From assembly GCA_029844215.1 (NCBI GenBank), contig CM056724.1, positions 36,432,446 through 36,496,445 on the forward strand: a DNA stretch of 64,000 nucleotides, in the 5' to 3' direction. Positions 23,504-33,527 of the stretch are shown piece after piece. Below the pieces are notes generated by a model, which saw nothing but the letters and a program-made list of their open reading frames with translations, made no database searches and was not told the origin of the DNA. The position numbers were made by a program, and so were the translations under genes. The DNA is from Przewalskia tangutica (Eukaryota > Streptophyta > Magnoliopsida > Solanales > Solanaceae). Positions within the stretch are counted from its first letter, which is position 1. Every line of letters starts with the position of its first letter.

Positions 23504-24192
23504 TTAAGTTGGGGTCCTTGGCCAACTTTTACAATTTTTCTTATCCAATTACTTCATTAGTCTTCCAACTTATATTCCAATCTTTATATAAGTTATAGTT
23601 TCTTTGTTGTTAACTTCTTAGTAAGTAATGGATACATTTTTACCATTTTAATGGCTAATATGCCAATTCTCCTTTTAATATCTTAACAAGATCCAAATCT
23701 TTCCTTATATCTCATACTCCATAATATACTTCCAATATATATATAATATCCAATATACATAATAATCAATTTCACAAAGAGGTTAAGGTTCATTACCTCA
23801 AAATAGCCCAAAAATATCCAAGAACTTAAAGTCGCTCCTAAGCAAGTTTTAGCTCCAAATCTTTGTGTTCCAAACCACCACAAGTCACCCTTAGAAGTTT
23901 CTAACCAACTTCTATTCAAGAATTAACTCCAAAAAGTGAAGAACACTAAAGTTCCAAATCTGCCCACTCTCGGCTTTGTGAGGGTTTTGAGGCTAGGGGT
24001 GTGAAATCTTGTCTAACTCTTGGTTAATAATCTTCCTAATACATTAAGGAAGAACACTTATAAGTTTAAGAATTTTTGGACAACATTTGCTCAAGAAAAA
24101 AGGGGTGGGACGAGAGCAACTAGGGAGGGAGAGAAAATATTTTCAAGTCTTGAAATGTTCTAAGTGTGGAAGATTTTCATCAACTAGAGGTG

Positions 24193-24202
24193 TTTATATA
24201 GG
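24193..24202 (-). promoter_or_regulatory. TATA box of LTR C
   Basis: CCTATATAAA on the minus strand, in the same setting as in LTRs A and B. Confidence 0.7.
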
Positions 24203-25169
24203 ATAACCAAGGGTTAGTATTGAAACATGTGTATGGTATAGATGTGTTTGTGTAGGTTCCTTTGTCCACTTGTCCCACAAATGCCATGCAAGACTTTGAC
24301 CATTTGACTTGCCCACTAACCTTGCAAAAACCGTCCACTATGCCATGCAAATGCCATGCAAGACTTTGGCCACTTGTCTTGCCCACTAGTCTTGAAAAAT
24401 GTCCACCCATGTCCACTTGGGGTGACACATGTCGCCCTCCTATTGGTCCAAAATATTTATCTCTCGAAAAAATTCCATAATTGGTTAAAATATTGAAAAC
24501 GTAAAATTTCCTTCACAAAGTTCTAATATTTTCCGTGAAAAATAATTCTTTCATTCTTACCTAATTAGGGCTTATATCGTCACGACCAACCGGTTCGTGG
24601 ATCGTGCCTTACCCCGGGCACCCTAGTGATACAACATCAGAGAAAATCAGCGGAACATAAAACATAAATATGAAACAAAAGACATGATAAATAAAAGCAA
24701 ATAGGCAACCAAAACTACGCCTCCCAGCATATATATATAAACATTTGAACGAGCATAATCCTTACACCGCCCACAACAAAGCATGCACTCTAAGATTTAT
24801 ACAACAACTATGACGGGGCCGCCATACCCCGAACGCATAAGAACTTACAGACTCATGGTAACATACCAAATATAAGCATCCTACGTAACGGAGCTTGCCA
24901 AAACGGTGAAATGAGATCCTAAACGCGGATCGGCAAATGACGATTTCTACTGCAGATGAACGCACTTCGGGCGAGGTCGATAACAGTACCAAGTATGTGA
25001 AATCGTAAATATCGTAAATGAAATCATAATAGTCTATAAAAGCGGAGACAAGTATGATAACCAAACTACGATACACACATAACGATTATATCAATTCGGT
25101 CTCACGCCACAACATCAATCCCGCCCATGAGTACCTTCCTCACCGCGCAGGCATGATATGATAACAACA

Positions 25170-25440
25170 AGACAACAATCCAAATGGGAGCATACCCGCA
25201 GCGCTACGCATCGTGTCGTGATGTCCAAAGGGAACAAATAAGACAACATTCCAAATGGAAGCATACCCGTGCGCTACGCATCGTGTCAGTAGGTCCAAAG
25301 GGAAACAATAAGACAACATTCCAAATGGAAGCATACCCGTGCGCTACGCATCGTGTCAGTATGTCCAAAGGGAACAATAAGACAACAAGGCGGTAATCAA
25401 AGTGGAAGCATACCCGTGCGCTACGCATCGTGTCAGTATG
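25170..25440 (-). repeat. About 68-bp minisatellite (x4) in LTR D
   Basis: Four units carry GCATACCCGTGCGCTACGCA followed by TCGTGTC and GTCCAAAG. LTR E has the same array at about 30885-31150 and LTR G, in the opposite orientation, at about 47945-48220. It sits about 600-860 bp from the LTR end, the same distance as the unrelated-looking array in LTR A. Confidence 0.85.
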
Positions 25441-25593
25441 TCCAAAGCGATTAGCAAAAGTAACATTATCAGCGAACGCACGTGGAATTTCTCCGCATCG
25501 CCAAGACGCCCAAATAAGTTCTCAACAAGTCAACCGACCTCCATCGAGACGCCGGTAGTATAGAAACACAATTCTTGCACAACAAAGGCTATC

Positions 25594-25668
25594 ACAACAA
25601 GCATAGGCAAGTTTCACAACAACAAGCATAGGCAAGTTTCACAACAACAAGCATAGGCAAGTTTATAC
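25594..25668 (-). repeat. 25-bp tandem repeat (x3) in LTR D
   Basis: Three near-perfect copies of ACAACAAGCATAGGCAAGTT. LTR E has the same at about 31300-31370, and LTR G at about 47718-47795. Confidence 0.9.
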
Positions 25669-27741
25669 ACAACTCGAAGTACTTTCATTTTATGCCCAAG
25701 TCCGGGTTTTAACCCTAAAGTACTACGTACGTTAAATTCCTTTTATAAAAGTCACCCGATACCCGTAGTATAAAAATAGAGTGACTTATATCTTTTAAGT
25801 AAACCAAAACAACTTCCATACTTTCCTTTTTAAAACCAAATTAAGGCAACACCATGCCTTCTTTTTTGACCAAAACACTTCTCTTTTAAAGTTAAGTTAC
25901 CACATTAAAACCAATGATAAAACCTTTCTTTTGTTTTCATAAGGTCGTTATAACCAACTTCCCATAAAGCTGTTATAACACCTTATGTTTTAAACCATTT
26001 TAAGACAACACAATGCCTTTCTTTTCCCTAAAGTTCCAGTTTGCCTAATTTCAATTACACAAGTCTCTTTTTGAAAAGTTTCATAGTTCAATGTCTTAAT
26101 CTCTTTTAAAACAATTGAGTAACATATGCCATAAAGTAGTAGGTTATTCTTGTTCATAATCAATCTTATTAAGCGGCCATGATCTAGAAAATGTAATATC
26201 ATTTTGTCTCATCTTAGCTTCTATGCGGATGGAGGTTTCTACTGTTTTAATAATACTTAATTATTCAATACATTTTCCTTTATTAACGCCGCAGTGGTTT
26301 GTCGATACACATTCGATTTCCAAATCAAGAAACATTATTCCTTTCAAAACCAAGTACTCATTACTCACGAATGAGGTTTCACACAAACATCCATATTAAG
26401 TCAAGTCTATTATCTTTAAGGATAAGTCTCTTAACTTCTAAACCATTAAACCATTCTTTTTATCTTCTTAAGACGTTACACCTAACTTCTCATAAAGTTC
26501 GTATAACTCTAATGTTTTCAAGCCAAGTATACACTTCTTTCAAAAGGTTTCTTAATCTTTTAGAATACTTCAAGGTTCTTTATTATCACACATCAAGTTG
26601 GTTATAAGTCAAATCAGTTATCTTTTAAAAAAAAAACCACAAAGCATTTCTCTCTCATTTACATAGAGCTGTTATAACCAACTTCCCATAAAGCCGTTAT
26701 AACACTTTATGTTTAAAAACAATCAAATACATTTAACACACGTATCGTCATCGTACTACATAGTTATACACATATCATGCTAGAACAGATAGGAAGAGGT
26801 TCACATACCTCGCGACGATTATCGACTAATAGCAAAACGCCCAAGTACCTCAAACCGTCGAATACACTTTAAGCCGCGGATCACTCACACGTAGTACTAC
26901 AACCTATAGAGTCCACAAGGCGCCTATTAATATCTTTAGATCCCGACGTAATATTCTACGTAAAATTCGCAAGACTCTCCCGCAACAGCGTAATTCTCCT
27001 CCTCTATCGAGGCCGGCTACCAAGCCAACCAGGGGGGGGGTTTACACGTTTAACCGGACGTGTACAATTCTACTTCACAGTAATGCTATACAAGTCTACT
27101 GTAATACAGTCCTAAGTAATTACAGTTCAGTTCTCTTCTTAAAGTTCAGGCTTAAGTCGCAAGACATTGCCGTAAGTATTATTCAATTCTATATATAGTA
27201 TACTTCAACTATATATTCCAACAACATGTAATTTCTAATTACAATAGAAGGTCAAGAGTGTTTACCTCGATAAGCCCAAAATTATCCAAGTTATAAGTCG
27301 ATCCTGAGCAAGGTTTAGCTCACAATCGCACGCTCCGAGTGCTCCAATAAACCCTTAGAAGTTATACTCAACTTCTACTAAACACTTCAACTACTTATGA
27401 AGAGTTTTCCAAAGGGTTTCGTTTAGTGGCTAAAGGAAGTATAATAGTATTTGGGCTTTTGTATAAGTGTAACCTTGGGAATACTACAAGGTATTTGGGC
27501 ATGATAACAATACTTGGAGAGTATTTCTATACCACAAAAAGGGGGGTATTTATACGAGACAACTAGGCTAGGGAGGGGGGGGTACCCCACAGCTAGAACA
27601 CTACAAAGGGGAGGGGGAAGCTTTCGGCCAAGGGCCTTTCTCAAAGGGGGAGGGTTTGGACGATTTTAACTCACAAAGGGGAAGAGATTTCAAGACTTGG
27701 AAAATGATTTTTGGATGAAGAAAGTTCATCAACTAAGGGGG

Positions 27742-27751
27742 TATTTATAGG
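27742..27751 (-). promoter_or_regulatory. TATA box of LTR D
   Basis: The minus strand reads CCTATAAATACCCCC, followed by TTAGTTGATGAA, which also follows the TATA box in the first family. The shared downstream segment marks the probable transcription start area. Confidence 0.7.
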
Positions 27752-28137
27752 TCAAGGAATGACCAACCAATGGCCAAGATTCTTCCAAGTGTTAGGCAAG
27801 TGTAGGGCTAGGATTAAGCCATGTGCACCTTATCCATCTACCACACCAACTTGCACAAAATATCCTACCAACTAAAGTGCCCTTATTTCGTCCATTGCCG
27901 TCCCTAAGCTTCAATGAGGGTGACATGTCACCCTCCCGTTGGTCCAAAATGTTACGTTTCTCGGAAAAATCCGCAAAATTATAAATGACATAGCCGAATT
28001 TTCCTTCGCAGTTTAGTAAAGCGTTTAGTCGAAAAACGATTCTTTCGCACTGTGCCCAAATTTCGAATCTTGCCAAAACCTTAAGGCTCAAATTTAAATA
28101 CGCACGCCTACGCATACTCCGAAATACGGGTATAACA

Positions 28138-28170
28138 TTCTCCTCCTTAGAAACATTCGTCCCGAATGTT
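28138..28170 (-). other. Polypurine tract and hairpin of the gag-only element
   Basis: CTAAGGAGGAGAA precedes the LTR start on the minus strand, next to the same AACATTCG/CGAATGTT inverted repeat (28152-28170) as in the first family. Confidence 0.75.
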
Positions 28171-28883
28171 CTTTCTCGAAACAGATAACGAAGAAGTTCC
28201 TTCTAACAAGTTGTCAACGCCACACCTGGCCACGTAATAACACATGTTCTCTTCCCTCCTTACTCGTCGTGCTCTTCTCGAACACTTGAACTCTTCTAGT
28301 ATCGCATTCACACTTCAAGAATCGCCAGCTTCCCAACACTTTGAGTCACAACCTCCAAACTTGGTCATCTTACTAGCTTCACTTTCCTCTAAGGCCATTC
28401 CGCCTTCACGAACCGATTCGGTCGAACATATCCACAACTCATACGATGGTCATCTAAACTTGGGCCTAGCACCCTCGTGACCCTACCACCGCGGGACCAC
28501 CCAGAGCCGACCCAACCCCAAAACAGTCGCGGTGGCGCAACATGGCCCCAACCCGACCCACTTAACGCATCAAGCTCTTGTTTCCGATCCGAACAATCTT
28601 ACCTCTACAGTCATGAAAGCTACCACTTCCATTTCACACTACCCAGGACTTATCACACAATACATTCTAGGCATAAATGCACTCCGACAAGGATCACTTG
28701 CAAAAACTTGTACTCAAGACGGCTTACATCTAAGGTCTCAACAGTAATATTCTAAGGTTCATCATTTTCTCACCCCTGTGCTTACCCCTTTTTCACAAAC
28801 TGTGTTTCTAAATCACATTTTTGCACAAAGCTATCCGAACATAACACTTAACACATTATCATAACATCAATACATACAAGTCT
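28171..28883 (-). other. Unassigned 0.7 kb replacing pol in the gag-only element
   Basis: The first 90 bases next to the polypurine tract resemble the untranslated tail of the tandem chromovirus. The rest shows no protease, reverse transcriptase or integrase motif on either strand. It is richer in C on the plus strand, with scattered short open frames. It may be a diverged untranslated region or captured DNA; I cannot tell which. Confidence 0.5.
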
Positions 28884-30079
28884 CTAGAGGTTAAGGATAT
28901 ACTGAAAATAGGCGATTCGAGGACCGCTAAAATCGGGAACTTCCACCGCGACCTCTACCGTGGCCCGCCGTGTATGAACATCCCGCTCTATGGAAGGTGA
29001 AGAACCCGCAATCGATCCCAGTAGTCTGGCTATCCTACCACTACCCACAGTCGGACAATTTCTCCCAAATGGCCCTGCGCCGCATGTAAAACAAATTCGG
29101 ACTAGCACGACACTCCCCACCGTGGAGTCTATCACGGTCACAACGAGGTAGGGTGGCTTCACCGTTAACACTCGCTTCCCGAAAATCAACCTCGAGCCCC
29201 GACTGCTCCTCAAAACTCGACGCTCAAGATTGTAGAGGACCACTCAGATCTTGGCGAGGCGCATAACTAGTTCGCTGTTGAGGCGGTGCGCCTCGAAAAT
29301 CACCAAAGGACCTGCAGCTTCGCCCTCTTCGCCGACTTTGGTCATTCCGTCGATTTCTCCGCCTCACCTCCAAGTGCATAAGCTGCGTGCGGCGATGTCC
29401 ATGCCCTACCAAGAGCTACACCAACAACTCTGCTAGGTAATCATCGAGCCTCAGAACATATCGGTGGACTCGATCCTCCATACTAGCTACTAATGTGGGA
29501 CGCACGCCAATGAGTCGAACTCACATTGTACTCCCGCATCAGACGCCTGATTACGCCGCAACACCAAAAATCAGCCGGCCCGAGCCCTCCTCATTTGTGG
29601 CGGCAAGAAGTGTGCAAGAAATGCCTTGAGAACTCGCCCCGAAAGCCGGTGCATTCTCTCCCGACAGCTCCCACGAATCAAACCAATCGATCGCGGTATC
29701 ACGCGGCAGATGCGAACCCAGACCATCGACTCGGTCTCCGAGGCCTTGATCACTTTACGATCCGTCAGAATCGCCGGATGAACTCCTCGGATCATCCTCG
29801 GGCCTCGACCCATAAAACTCGCGGGTTACACTCGGAAAATCCCGTAGTCTCAAACCGCTCGCCGGGTTGAACTACGGTGCTCTGGATCGAATCGCTGCGT
29901 CAGCTTATCTCTCAAGTCTGCCACAACCTCGCCATTAATCGCCATCTCCTTGTAACCATTCTCCTCTCGCCCACTGTAGGATCGAGGCTCGTGTATCGTG
30001 GTCTCTGTAGATCGCCATTGCTTCTACTCGTATCTCTCTCTGCTTTGCCCTTCTCGGGCCCGTTGCCTTGGCGAGGCAT
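28884..30079 (-). pseudogene. gag: Gag with zinc knuckle, gag-only element
   Basis: The ATG at 30079-30077 matches the gag start of the tandem units. Capsid-core pieces are seen in 29571-29813 (VIKASETESMVWVRIC, LKAFLAHFLPPQMRRARAG). The zinc knuckle region reads ICFTCGAGPFGRNCPT in 28884-29243: Cys, Cys and the final Cys are kept, but the position of the usual His (GHF) reads GPF. An R/E-V-rich tail leads to a stop at 28884. Several frame shifts break the protein. Gag shells would package the RNA of this element if intact. Confidence 0.78.
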
Positions 30080-30260
30080 AATCGTAAAAACGAGATACGC
30101 TGAGGGTCCAACTTACAACACGCCTCTAAGGCACGATCTCGTAATGAGAAGAATGGAAACTAATCCTAAATGTCCTATAGCCTCACGATTATAGATGTGG
30201 TGCACAATACACCGATAATCAAGACTTACTAGACACGGTGCAGACACTTTCCGAGGATTA

Positions 30261-30274
30261 ATCGCTCGATACCA
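30261..30274 (-). other. Primer-binding site of the gag-only element
   Basis: The minus strand reads TGGTATCGAGCGAT, three bases after the GTCGTGACA end of LTR E. It is identical to the degenerate site of tandem unit 1. Confidence 0.75.
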
Positions 30275-30277
30275 CTT

Positions 30278-33200
30278 TGTCACGACCAACCGGCTCGTGG
30301 ATCGTGCCTTACCCGGGCACCCTAGTGATACAACATCGAGAAAATCACGAACATAAAACATAAATATGAAACAAAAGACATGATAAATAAAGCAAATAGG
30401 CCAACCAAAACGGCCGCCCCAACATATATATATAAACATTTGAACAAGCATAATCCTTACACCCGCCCACAATAAAGCATGCACTCTAAGATTTATACAA
30501 CAACTATGACGACAGGGCCCCGCCATACCCTGAACGCATAAGAACTTACGGACTGTGGTAACATACCAAAGATAAGCCTCCGACGAAACGAGCTTCCCAA
30601 AACGCTGAAATGAGATCCTAAACGCGGATCGACAAATGATGTATTTCTACTGCAGATGAACGCACCCCGGGCGAGGTCAAGATAACAGTACTAAGTATGT
30701 GAAATCAGTAAATATCAGAAATGAAATCATAATAGTCTATAAAAGCAGGAGACAAGTATGATAACCAAACTACGATACACACACATAATGCTTATATCAA
30801 TTCGGTCTCACGCCCACAACATCAATCCCGCCCGTGAGTACCTTTCCTCACCGCCAGCCTATGATATGATAACAACAAGACAACAATCCAAATGGGAGCA
30901 TACCCGCGCGCTACGATCGTGTCGGATGTCCAAAGGGAACAAATAAGACAACATTCCAAATGGAAGCATACCCGCGCGCTACGATCGTGTCGATGAGTCC
31001 AAAGGGAAACAATAAGACAAAGATTCCAAATGGAAGCATACGCGCGCGCCACGATCGTGTCGGTATGTCCAAAGGGAACAATAAGACAACAAGCGGTAAT
31101 CAAAGTGGAAGCATACCCGCGCGCCACGCGATCGTGTCGGTATGTCCAAAGCGATTAGCAAAAGTAACACTATCAACGTGAACGCACTGCGGAATTTCTC
31201 CGCATCGCAAGACGCCCAAATAAGTTCTCAACAAGTCAACCGACCCTCCATCGAGACGCCGGTAGTATAGAAACACAATTCTTGCACAACAAAGGCTATC
31301 ACAACAGCATAGGCAAGTTTCACAACAACAAGCATAGGCAAGTTTCACAACAACAAGCATAGGCAAGTTTATACACAACTCAAGTACTTTCATTTTATGC
31401 CCAAGTCCGGTTTTAACTCAAAGTACTACGTGACGTTAAATTCCTTTTATAAAAGTCACCCGATAATTCGTAGTATAAAAATAGAGTGACTTATATCTTT
31501 TAAGTAAACCAAAACAACTTCCATACTTTCCTTTTAAAACCAAATTAAGGCAACACCATGCCTTCTTTTTGACCAAAACACTTCTCTTTTAAAGTTAAGT
31601 TACCACATTAAAACCAATGATAAAACCTTTCTTTTGTTTTCATAAGGTCGTTATAACCAACTTCCCATAAAGTCATTATAACACCTTATGTTTTAAACCA
31701 TTTTAAGACAACACAATGCCTTTCTTTTCCTAAAGTTCCAGTTTGCCTAATTTCAATTACACAAGTCTCTTTTTGAAAAGTTTCATAGTTCAATGTCTTA
31801 ATCTCTTTTAAAACAATTGAGTAACATATGCCATAAAGTAGTAGTTATTCTTGTTCATAATCAATCTTATTAAGCGACCATGATCTAGAAAATGTAATAT
31901 CATTTTGTCTCATCTTAGCTTCTAGATGGAGGTTTCTACCGGTTTTAATAATACTTAATTATTCAATACATTTTCCTTTATTAACGCCGCAGTTGGTTTG
32001 TCGATATACATTCGATTTCCAAATCAAGAAACATTATTCCTTTCAAAACCAAGTACTCATTACTCACGAATGAGGTTTCACACAAACATCCATATTAAGT
32101 CAAGTCTCTTATCTTTTAAGGATAAGTCTCTTAACTTCTAAATCATTAAACCATTCTTTTTATCTCTTAAGACGTTACACCTAACTTCTCATAAAGTCGT
32201 ATAACTCTTATGTTTTCAAGCCAAGTATACACTTCTTTCAAAAAGGTTTCTTAATCTTTTAGAATACTTCAAGGTTCTTTATTATCACACATCAAGTCGG
32301 TTATAAGTCAAATCCGCTTATCTTTTAAAAAAAACCACAAAGCATTTCTCTCATTTACATAGAGTTGTTATAACCAACTTCCCATAAAGCCGTTATAACA
32401 CTTTATGTTTAAAAACAATCAAATACATTTAATACATGACGCCTCACCGTACTACATAGTTATACACATATCATGCTAGAACAGATAGGAAGAGGTTCAC
32501 ATACCTCGCGACGATTATCGACTAATAGCAAAACGCTCCAAGTACCTCAAACCGTCGAATACACTTTAAGCCAAGCAGATCACTCCACACGTAGTACTAC
32601 AACCTATAGAGTCCACAAGGCGCCTATTAATATCTTTAGATCCCGACGTAGAATATTCTCCCTAAAATTCGGAAGACTCTCCCCGCAACGTAATTCTCCT
32701 CCTCTATCGAGGCCGGCTACCAAGCCAACCAGGGGGGGGGGGGTTTACACGTTTAACCGGACGTGTACAATTCTACTTCACAGTAATGCTATACAAGTCT
32801 ACTGTAATACAGTCCTAAGTAATTACAGTTCAGTTCTCTTCTTAAAGTTCAGGCTTAAGTCGCAAGACATTGCCGTAAGTATTATTCAATTCTATATATA
32901 GTATACTTCAACTATATATTCCAACAACATGTAATTTCTAATTACAATAGAAGGTCAAGAGTGTTTACCTCGATAAGCCCAAAATTATCCAAGTTATAAG
33001 TCGATCCTGAGCAAGGTTTAGCTCCTAATTGCACGCTCCGAAAGGTCCAATAAACCCTTAGAAGTTATACTCAACTTCTACTAAACACTTCAACTACTTA
33101 TGAAGAGTTTTCCAAAGGGTTCGTTTAGTGGCTAAAGGAAGTATAATAGTATTTGGGCTTTTGTATAAGTGTAACCTTGGGAATACTACAAGGTATTTGG

Positions 33201-33527
33201 GCTAGGTATTTGGGCATTATAACAATACTTGAGAGTATTTCTATACCACAAAAAGGGGGTATTTATACGAGACAACTAGGCTGGGGGTACCCTACGGCTA
33301 GAACACTACAAAGGGGGAAGCTTTCGCCAGGGCCTTTCTCAAAGGGGAGGGTTTGGACGATTTTCACTCACAACGGGGAAGAGATGACAAGACTTGGAAA
33401 ATGATTTTTGGATGAAGAAAGTTCATCAACTAAGGGGGTATTTATAGGTCAAGGAATGGCCAACCAATGGCCAAGATTCTTCCAAGTGTTAGGCAAGTGT
33501 AGGGCTAGGATTAAGCCATGTGCACCT
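30278..33527 (-). repeat. LTR E (5' LTR of the gag-only element), truncated on the right
   Basis: It parallels LTR D with small indels: hairpin at 30614-30630, minisatellite at about 30885-31150, 25-bp repeat near 31300-31370, GTTATAAC-pair motifs (31650 onward degenerate; 32367-32399 perfect) and TATA box (33439-33448). It ends after CCATGTGCACCT, where LTR D continues for another 300 bases. LTR F starts there with TGTCACGACCC. Confidence 0.85.
33439..33448 (-). promoter_or_regulatory. TATA box of LTR E
   Basis: CCTATAAATA on the minus strand, as in LTR D. This would be the promoter of the gag-only element. Confidence 0.65.

Larger units (their letters stand above)
5589..24576 (-). mobile_element. 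Tandem chromovirus: LTR A - interior 1 - LTR B - interior 2 - LTR C
   Basis: Three direct copies of one 3.1 kb LTR flank two interiors of almost equal length (8668-13646, 4979 bp; 16769-21753, 4985 bp). Both interiors encode gag, protease, reverse transcriptase, RNase H and integrase with a chromodomain in Ty3/Gypsy order on the minus strand, and both start with a tRNA-iMet-type primer-binding site. This identifies a Tekay/Del-type chromovirus. Two units share LTR B, the arrangement expected from unequal recombination between LTRs. The left flank is ...GGCTCAA before TGTCACGACC. The right end is cut at 24576, so no target-site duplication can be scored. Confidence 0.88.
21754..24576 (-). repeat. 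LTR C (5' LTR of unit 2), truncated on the right
   Basis: The left end is intact (TGTCACGACC). The right end stops after GGGCTTATA, about 50 bases short of the TATAACA end, and abuts LTR D. Compared with LTR A it also lacks about 152 bases (equivalent of 6896-7047), with short CC homology at the break near 23066. It keeps the GATCC-type hairpin (about 22096-22114), a second hairpin CTGCG-7 nt-CGCAG (22135-22151), and the TATA box (24193-24202). Confidence 0.88.
24577..28137 (-). repeat. LTR D (3' LTR of the gag-only element)
   Basis: About 3.56 kb, ending in CGGGTATAACA on the plus strand. The left end reads TCGTCACGACC instead of TGTCACGACC, where it abuts truncated LTR C. It holds the GATCC/GGATC hairpin (24915-24931), a minisatellite (25170-25440), a 25-bp repeat (25594-25668), two perfect GTTATAAC-17 nt-GTTATAAC motifs (25947-25979, 26671-26703) and a TATA box (27742-27751). 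G runs near 27030 and 27575 differ in length from LTR E. Confidence 0.85.
24577..33527 (-). mobile_element. Second-family chromovirus with gag-only interior (LTR D - gag - LTR E)
   Basis: Two direct LTRs of the same family, at least 3.25 kb each, flank a 2140-bp interior (28138-30277). The interior has a primer-binding site and polypurine tract of the same type as the tandem chromovirus, and a gag remnant, but no protease, reverse transcriptase or integrase. It could be a TR-GAG-type non-autonomous family (LTRs plus gag) that borrows enzymes, or a single copy that lost pol. LTR E is cut by LTR F at 33527, so target-site duplications cannot be checked. Confidence 0.8.

Noticed and set aside
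25170..25440. Regularly spaced repeats resembling a CRISPR array
   Set aside because: Whole units of about 68 bp repeat, without unique spacers, inside a plant LTR; it is a minisatellite.
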